41,303 bases of DNA from Acidimicrobiaceae bacterium (GTDB lineage: Bacteria; Actinomycetota; Acidimicrobiia; Acidimicrobiales; Bog-793), in assembly GCA_027335685.1 (NCBI GenBank), contig DAHWHN010000006.1, positions 1 through 41,303 of the forward strand, in the 5' to 3' direction. The notes beneath the pieces were generated by a model. It was not told where the DNA came from. It did no database searches and saw only the letters and a list, made by a program, of their open reading frames with translations. A program made the position numbers and the translations under genes. Within the stretch, counting starts at the first letter, position 1, and each line of letters starts with the position of its first letter. Positions 34,167 through 41,303 of this stretch are shown here, in pieces.

Positions 34167-34311
34167 GGCCCGCTGACCCGGGCCCGCTCGCCTGCTCGCT
34201 GCCGGCGCCTCGCGGCCGGCGCGGGAGGCGGCTCCACCGTAGCGGGCAGCCCCGCAGCCGGCGAAACGCGACTGCAACGAAGCGTGCTTGCGCCGCCCGG
34301 GCCGCCCCCGG

Positions 34312-34317
34312 TAGGTT
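34312..34317 (+). promoter_or_regulatory. -10-like TAGGTT upstream of NlpC/P60 gene
   Basis: TAGGTT lies 11 bases before GTG 34329 in a less GC-rich patch (ggtaggtttctacgacattg); this would give a 4-5 nt leader. Confidence 0.4.
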
Positions 34318-34328
34318 TCTACGACATT

Positions 34329-35513
34329 GTGACAGCAATCGAGCGGATTTTCGCGTCCGCCCGGCGACGGCGGCGCCTCGTGCGAGACGTGGACCTCTCC
34401 GGCAGACGCCGCCTGCCCGCTGTGGTCGCGGCCGGGACGGTGCTGCTCGTCTCGGCGGCCGTGCTGCCCGACGCCCTCGCAGGAGGCTCACCGGCTGCTG
34501 CGGCGTCGGTCGCCTCCCTCCAGGCCACCGCGGCGCACATCGCGGCCGAGGTCAACGCGGCGGACACCCGGCTCCAGGTGCTGTCCGAGGAGTACGACCA
34601 GGCGTCGCTGCGCGTGCAGGCCCTCGAACGGGAGATCCGGGTGGACCGTGGCCAGCTCGATCGGGCAACGCGCTCCGTCCACCGCGACGCGCGGAGCTTG
34701 CACAGCGACGCCGTCGCGGCCTACGTCGACGCGGGCTCCTCGAGCGAGCTCTCCGTCGTGATGTCCGCCTCCGCGAGCTCGCTCCCGCTCCAGCAGACGT
34801 ACCTGCAGGCAGCCTCGGGCTCGCTCAGCACGGCGATGACGTCGCTACAGGACTCCCGGCACAGCCTCGCAGTCCACCAGGCGACCCTCGTGCACGCCGA
34901 GCGCGCGGCGGCGCGCGGCGAGACGACGCTCGCGGCCTCCAGACAGGCGGCCGCGGCGGTCCTCGCCGGCCTCGGCAGGCTCGAGCGGGGCGTGAAGGGT
35001 CAGCTTGCTGCGGCGGTCGCCCAGCAGGAGCAGATCCAGCAGGCACAAGCCGCTGCCCGGGCCGCGGCCCTGCGCGCGGCTGCGCCGACCGTCGCCGCAG
35101 CCGTCTCGCAACCGCCGCCCCCGACGCCGACGCTCGTGCCGGCCTCGGCGCCGGCAGGGAGCTCGGCCGGGGCCGTCGCCGTGCACGCCGCCGAGAGCCA
35201 GATCGGCGTGCCCTACGTCTGGGCCGGGGCGACGCCGGGCCAGGGGTTCGACTGCTCCGGCCTGACGATGTGGGCATGGGGCCAGGCCGGCGTCAACTTG
35301 CCCCACAGCGCCCAGGACCAGTACGACAGCATCGAGCACGTCTCGCTCTCCGACCTCCAGCCGGGCGACCTCATCTTCTACGCGAGCGGCGGCTACATCT
35401 ACCACGTGATCATGTACATCGGCGGCGGTCAGGCCGTCCAGGCCGAGAACACCGGCACGACGATCCAGATCACGCCCGTCTGGCCCGGTGCCTACGGCGC
35501 CGGGCAGCCCTAG
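34329..35513 (+). CDS. NlpC/P60 peptidoglycan endopeptidase with coiled coil
   Basis: 394 residues, secreted cell-wall hydrolase. An Arg-rich start is followed by a signal/anchor helix at about 29-50 (LPAVVAAGTVLLVSAAVLPDALA), a long coiled coil at about 58-250, a Pro-rich linker and a C-terminal NlpC/P60 domain from about residue 282. Catalytic Cys309 in GFDCSGLTMWAW and His359 in YHVIMYIG are visible, with LPHSAQDQY and LQPGDLIFY between. The layout matches actinobacterial RipA/PcsB-like enzymes that cleave the peptide stem during cell separation; the coiled coil usually mediates control by FtsEX-type partners (known for PcsB/RipC; inferred here). GTG 34329 is chosen because upstream codons lack a start with a ribosome-binding site and a -10-like element precedes it closely. 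Confidence 0.9.
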   Translation: MTAIERIFASARRRRRLVRDVDLSGRRRLPAVVAAGTVLLVSAAVLPDALAGGSPAAAASVASLQATAAHIAAEVNAADTRLQVLSEEYDQASLRVQALEREIRVDRGQLDRATRSVHRDARSLHSDAVAAYVDAGSSSELSVVMSASASSLPLQQTYLQAASGSLSTAMTSLQDSRHSLAVHQATLVHAERAAARGETTLAASRQAAAAVLAGLGRLERGVKGQLAAAVAQQEQIQQAQAAARAAALRAAAPTVAAAVSQPPPPTPTLVPASAPAGSSAGAVAVHAAESQIGVPYVWAGATPGQGFDCSGLTMWAWGQAGVNLPHSAQDQYDSIEHVSLSDLQPGDLIFYASGGYIYHVIMYIGGGQAVQAENTGTTIQITPVWPGAYGAGQP

Positions 35514-35540
35514 CGCCCGTCAGGCCGGCGAGGCTCGCCG

Positions 35541-36509
35541 ATGCACGCGGCGGTCGTCGCCGGCGGGGAGGTGGCCTGGGAGGTCCGGCCGGACCCCGTC
35601 CCCGGCACGCACGAGATCCTCGTGCGCGTGGAGGCGGCCGGGCTCAACGCCGCAGACCTACTGCAACGGGCCGGTCGCTACCCACCACCCCCCGGCGCTC
35701 CGGCCGACATCCCCGGCCTCGAGTGCGCGGGCACCGTCGTCGAGACCGGGCCGCGCGTCGAGCGCTTCGCCGTCGGCGACCGCGTGATGGGCCTGCTCGG
35801 TGGCGGCGGCCAGGCCGAGCTCGCTGTGCTCCACGAGCGCGTCGCGCTCGCCGTGCCCGACGGCGTGGCGACAGACGCCGCCGGCGCGTTCTGCGAGGTC
35901 TTCGCGACGGCCTACGACGCGCTGTTCAGCCAGGGCCACCTCGCCTCGGGCGACCGCCTGCTCGTGAACGGCGGAGCCGGAGGCGTCGGGATCGCCGCCG
36001 TCCAGCTCGCCAGGGCCACGGGCGCGCGCGTCGTCGCGAGCGTGCGAGACGCGAACAGGCGAGCCGCCGTCGCCGAGCTCGGCGCCGTCGCCGTCGCCCC
36101 CGACGCCACGCGCGACCACGCCCCCTACGACGTCGTCCTCGAGCTCGTCGGCGGGCCCAACATCGCGACAGACCTCGCAGACCTCGCGACAGGAGGGCGG
36201 GTTCTCGTGATCGGGACCGGCGCGGGCCGTGCCGCGGAGCTCGACCTCGGGACGCTCATGGCTCGCCGCGCGACGATCCGGGGATCGACGCTGCGCGCGC
36301 GCTCGCTCGAGGAGAAGGCGACGCTCTCCCGCAACCTCGAGCGCCACGTCCTGCCCCTCCTCGCGTCCGGGCAGCTCGTGGTGCCGATCGAGCGGCGCTT
36401 CGCCTGCGCGGACGTCGCGTCGGCCTACGAGCGCTTCGCAGCGGGTGCAAAGCTCGGCAAGATCGTGCTCGTCGCCGCAACTCACAGCACCGGCACAGCA
36501 ACTACCTAG
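35541..36509 (+). CDS. Quinone oxidoreductase-like medium-chain dehydrogenase
   Basis: 322-residue zinc-independent MDR enzyme. N-terminal GroES-like domain: EILVRVEAAGLNAADLLQRAGRYPPPPGAP and PGLECAGTVVETG; Rossmann domain with LLVNGGAGGVGIAAVQLARATGARVVAS at about 140-167 for NADPH binding, then a C-terminal FACADVASAYERFAAGAKLGKIVL. The structural and catalytic zinc ligands of alcohol dehydrogenases are absent. Close in pattern to TP53I3/PIG3-type NADPH:quinone reductases; physiological substrate unknown. ATG 35541 has GAGG about seven bases upstream. It lies between the NlpC/P60 gene and the exporter operon, with no evident functional tie. Confidence 0.9.
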   Translation: MHAAVVAGGEVAWEVRPDPVPGTHEILVRVEAAGLNAADLLQRAGRYPPPPGAPADIPGLECAGTVVETGPRVERFAVGDRVMGLLGGGGQAELAVLHERVALAVPDGVATDAAGAFCEVFATAYDALFSQGHLASGDRLLVNGGAGGVGIAAVQLARATGARVVASVRDANRRAAVAELGAVAVAPDATRDHAPYDVVLELVGGPNIATDLADLATGGRVLVIGTGAGRAAELDLGTLMARRATIRGSTLRARSLEEKATLSRNLERHVLPLLASGQLVVPIERRFACADVASAYERFAAGAKLGKIVLVAATHSTGTATT

Positions 36510-36542
36510 CACCGCCACAGCCGCACGCGCGACGGTGGCGCC

Positions 36543-38542
36543 GTGCGCACCCCGAGACAGCTCGTCCGCAGAAAGGGTCGTGGGTCGCTCGCGCCTTCGG
36601 CTCCCTCGCCTCGCCAGAGGACGTCACGGCGCAAGACGGTAGCCTTCTACTCTATCCTGGTCCTCGCCGTCGCCGCGGTGGCAGGCCTCGGGCTCAACTC
36701 CGTCTTCGACACCGGATCTGCGCCGACGGCAGCCGTCCGCACGTCGTCGGTGACCGTCGGCACCGTCCAGGCCACGGAGAGCTCGACGGGCAACGTCGCC
36801 GCAGCCAGCACGGCGTCACTCGCCTTCCCGGTGAGCGGCACGGTCACCGCGCTCGACGTCGCGGTCGGCGACCACGTGCGAGCCGGCGAGGTCCTCGCAC
36901 GGATCAGCACGAGCCAGGCCGAGGCGACCCTCGCGACCGCGCAGGCGACCCTCGCCGCGGCGCAGCAGAACCTCGCGACGGCCGAGCAGGGCGGGAGCGG
37001 CTCGACGCTCGACGCCAACCAGGGGACCCTCGTCGCGGACGAGGAATCCGTCACGAGCGCCGAGCAGCAAGTGGCCTCCGACCAGAGCACCCTCGCGACC
37101 GCCCGAGCCCAGCTCGCATCCGACGCGCGCCTCGGCTGCCCGCTGTCGACGGAATCGGGCTCGGCGGGGAGCACCGCGAGCAGCTCGACGACCGGGACGA
37201 CGTCGGGGAGCGGCTCGACGACCGGGACGAGCAGCTCCAGCTCCGGCACCACGACGAGCGGGGGCTCCGCAACGGGCCAGCTCCGAGCCTTCAACGCGGC
37301 GACGAGCTCCGCTCCCCAGGTCACGACCGGATCGGCGAGCAACGTGACCGCGACCGGAGCGTCCCTCGAAGGGTCCGTCGATCCCGACGGCTCGGACACC
37401 TCGTACTCCTTCGACTACGGCACGACACCTGCGCTCAGCCGTTCGACCGCGGCGACGGCCATCGGGAGCGGGACGGCGGCGACGGCGGTCACCGTCGATC
37501 TCGAAGGGCTGCGCCCGAACACCACCTACGCCTTCCAGCTCGTCGCGACGAACGCATACGGCACCACCCGCGGCGCGACGGTGAGCTTCACCACGGCCGA
37601 GAGCACGTGCGAGTCGGACCGGAGCACCGTCACGACAGACACCCAGGCCCTCGAGCGCGAGCAGGCCGCGCTGGCCCAGGCGCGCCTTGCCCTCGCGGGC
37701 GAGAGGAGCTCCATCGCGACGAGCGCGCAGACCAACGCGGTCACCGTCGCCGAGGACCGGGCGACGGTGGTGCTCGACCAGGCAACGGTGGCTGCCGACG
37801 CCTCCGACCTCGCGGGCACGACGCTCACGTCGCCGATCAGCGGGACGGTCAGCGCCGTGAACGGGTCCGTCGGGTCGACCGTCACGGCCGGGACCTCGAC
37901 GGTCACGACCGCGACCGAGACGGCGAGCAGTGGGACGAGCTCGACCGGTAGCTCGGGTGGCTCGTCGGGATCCAGCTCCAGCTCGTCGGGGTTCATCACC
38001 GTCACCGACCTCGGCCAGCTCGACGTCGTCGTCGGCTTCCCCGAGGCGGACATCGGATCGGTCGCCGTCGGTCAACCGGCGACGATCACGCTGCCGGCCC
38101 TCCCCGACACCGAGCTCTCCGGCAAGGTCACGGCCATCGCGACGACCTCGACGGTCTCGAGCAACGTCGTGACCTACGACACGACGGTCAGCATCTCCGA
38201 CCCTCCGGCGACCGTGCGCGACGGCATGACCGCCGACGTCGACGTCATCGTGGCGTCGAAGACGGGCGTCCTCGAGGTCCCGAGCGCCGCGATCACGACC
38301 GTCGGCACGAGCTCGACCGTGACGGTCCTGCGCGGGACGACACAGGTCAGCGTGCCCGTCGTCACCGGGGTCGTCGGGAGCTCGACGACCCAGATCGTGA
38401 GCGGGCTGACGGCCGGCGAGAAGGTCGTCCTCCCGACCGTCACGGTCGCCGCCGCGTCGGGTGCGACGACGACCGGCGGCGGGTTCGGCGGCGGCTTCGG
38501 CGGAGGCGGCTTCGGCGGAGGCGGCTTCGGCGGAGGTGCGGG

Positions 38543-38546
<4 letters not shown>
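36543..38546 (+). CDS. MacA/HlyD-type adaptor with inserted FN3-like domain
   Basis: 667 residues; periplasmic-adaptor-type subunit of an ABC exporter. Membrane anchor at about 33-50; first lipoyl half LAFPVSGTVTALDVAVGDHVRAGEVLARI (93-121); hairpin helix 1 (123-196); a Ser/Thr/Gly linker (200-245); a fibronectin-III-like domain (about 257-352: APQVTTG, SVDPDGSDTSYSFDYGTT, LRPNTTYAFQLVATNAYGTT); helix 2 (357-420); second lipoyl half TLTSPISGTVSAVNGSVGSTV (427-448); beta-barrel (484-570) and a C-terminal region ending in GGGFGGG repeats. The only cysteines, C199 and C356, flank the insertion. The FN3 insertion is atypical for MacA. GTG 36543; the stop overlaps the ATPase start (ATGA). Confidence 0.9.
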
Positions 38547-39387
<841 letters not shown>

Positions 39388-39391
<4 letters not shown>

Positions 39392-40611
39392 GCTGGCTCG
39401 ACAACCTCCGGATCGCCGTGCACGGCATCCTCGCGAACAAGCTCCGGTCGCTGCTGACCGTGCTCGGGGTCCTGATCGGCGTGGGAGCCGTGATCATCCT
39501 CGTCGCCGTCGGCACGGGATCGTCGGCCGCTGTCCAGGCGCGCATCGACCGGCTCGGCACGAACACGATCACGGTGCTCAACCGCGGGTCGTTCGGCCGC
39601 GGCCCGTCGACGACGGCGACCCAGACCCAGCCGGCAGTGCTCACGCTCGCGGACGTCCAGGCGATCAGCAACCGGTCGCAGGCGCCTGACGTGGCCTCGG
39701 TCTCGCCGGTCATCTCGACGAGCGTGACGGCGACGTTCGGGGCGGCGACGACGACCGCGTCGGTCATCGGCAGCACGCCGTCCTACCTGACGGCCGACGA
39801 CTACACGGTCGAGGCCGGTAGCACGCTCACGAGCGAGGAGGTCTCGAGCAGGGCGCGCGACGTCCTCATCGGCCAGACCGTGCTGTCCGACCTGTTCGCG
39901 TCCGGCACGAACCCGATCGGTCAGAGCATCCAGCTCGACTCGGCGACGTTCAAGGTCGTCGGCGTGCTCGCGGCGAAGGGCACCTCGGGGGTGACGAACC
40001 AAGACGACGTCATCATCGCGCCCTACACAGCTGTCCAGGACGAGCTCACAGGAGAAGCCTCGACGTTCACCGAGCTTCTCGTCCAGGGCCGTTCGTCGAG
40101 CACCCTCGACCTCGCTGCGACCGAGGTGGAGGACATCCTCGCAGCTCAGGAGAACACGACCGTGGCAGACCTGCCGTTCACCATCGTGAACCAGGCGACC
40201 CTGCTCAGCACGGCGACGTCGACGTCGAGCACCTTCACCGTCCTCCTCGGCGCGGTCGCCGCCATCTCCTTGCTCGTCGGCGGGATCGGCGTGATGAACA
40301 TCATGCTCGTCTCGGTCACCGAGCGGACACGGGAGATCGGCATCCGCAAGGCGATCGGCGCGCCGAAGTCGGTCATCCTCGCGCAGTTCCTCTTCGAGGC
40401 CGTCGTGCTCTCGTTGCTCGGTGGGGCGTCGGGCGTCGTCGTCGGCCTGATCGGCTCGCGCTTTCGCATCGACGGCGTGCAACCCGTCGTCGCCACGTAC
40501 TCGATCGCCCTCGCGTTCGGCGTGTCGCTCGCCGTCGGGATCTTCTTCGGCTTCTACCCCGCGAACCGCGCCGCATCGCTCCGCCCGATCGACGCGCTGC
40601 GCTACGAATGA
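39388..40611 (+). CDS. MacB-type ABC transporter permease (FtsX fold)
   Basis: 407 residues with the four-helix MacB/FtsX topology: helix 1 at about 20-45 (LRSLLTVLGVLIGVGAVIILVAVG), a large extracytoplasmic MacB_PCD-like domain (about 46-275), then three helices at about 283-395 including GGIGVMNIMLVSVTERTREIGIRKAIGAPK, the cytoplasmic coupling loop diagnostic of the family, and NRAASLRPIDALRYE at the end. In this class the permease transmits ATP-driven movement to the periplasmic domain and adaptor rather than forming a channel. The substrate is unknown; no outer-membrane TolC partner is expected in an actinobacterium and none is seen here. GTG 39388 overlaps the ATPase stop. Confidence 0.94.
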
Positions 40612-40627
40612 CGAAAGGGACCGACCG

Positions 40628-41284
<657 letters not shown>

Positions 41285-41303
41285 CACGATGCCGGTCGGG
41301 ACG

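Noticed and set aside
33173-37951. 1592-residue plus-strand ORF
   Set aside because: Runs antisense to fumC and then out of frame across the NlpC/P60, oxidoreductase and adaptor genes; Arg-rich shadow with no recognisable domain.

Overview
This is a very GC-rich (roughly 70% or more by eye), gene-dense bacterial chromosomal window. Codon use, frequent GTG and TTG starts, many 4-bp ATGA/GTGA stop-start overlaps and several apparent leaderless promoters (TAnnnT six or seven bases before the start codon) point to Actinomycetota. The SUF gene order with an embedded Rieske ferredoxin and the mix of housekeeping genes would fit an Acidimicrobiia-like lineage, but the lineage is inference. I see no rRNA, tRNA, CRISPR array, insertion sequence or prophage gene.

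Layout. (1) 1-242: N-terminus of a polytopic membrane protein, minus strand, running off the window. (2) 392-4805: SUF iron-sulfur assembly operon on the minus strand, in the order sufB, small four-Cys protein, sufD, Rieske ferredoxin, sufC. sufR, sufS and sufU are not in the window. (3) 4980-9236: mixed housekeeping genes: a RodZ-C-terminal-like (DUF4115-like) membrane protein, RmlC epimerase, MutY, a DUF6941-like protein and a small methyltransferase. The last two are divergent from a 68-bp intergenic region with two apparent leaderless promoters. (4) 9208-31139: a large surface-glycan region. It holds a Wzx-like flippase and membrane GT2 (minus), three plus-strand glycosyltransferases with stop-start coupling, a head-to-head pair of paralogous multi-pass membrane proteins, and a minus-strand series. 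That series comprises two GT-A/GT-B fusion glycosyltransferases, a coiled-coil methyltransferase, a tandem GT-B/GT-B glycosyltransferase, a second coiled-coil methyltransferase and a single GT4. (5) 31177-34075: dienelactone hydrolase, an unrecognised Rossmann-like protein and class II fumarase (minus). (6) 34329-41284: NlpC/P60 peptidoglycan hydrolase, quinone oxidoreductase, a MacAB-type tripartite exporter (adaptor, ATPase, permease) and a small membrane-anchored DUF5666-like protein (plus).

How the genes work together. The central 22 kb looks like a locus for building, modifying and flipping a cell-surface polysaccharide. RmlC suggests deoxysugar (rhamnose) supply, the glycosyltransferases assemble the chain, the membrane paralogs may act on lipid-linked sugars, and the flippase exports. 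Two methyltransferases carry long predicted coiled coils in front of the catalytic domain, an architecture that recalls chain-capping 'ruler' proteins such as WbdD. One contains a perfect 66-bp internal duplication offset by exactly 56 codons (eight heptads) and has lost several conserved catalytic-domain motifs. The other sits downstream of a (CCCAG)9 tract with strong G-quadruplex potential. The 3' MacA-like adaptor is unusual in carrying a fibronectin-III-like domain inserted in its helical hairpin, flanked by the protein's only two cysteines.

No intergenic stretch reaches 300 bases. The longest are 17029-17270, 26008-26212 and 34076-34328, and each is described below.
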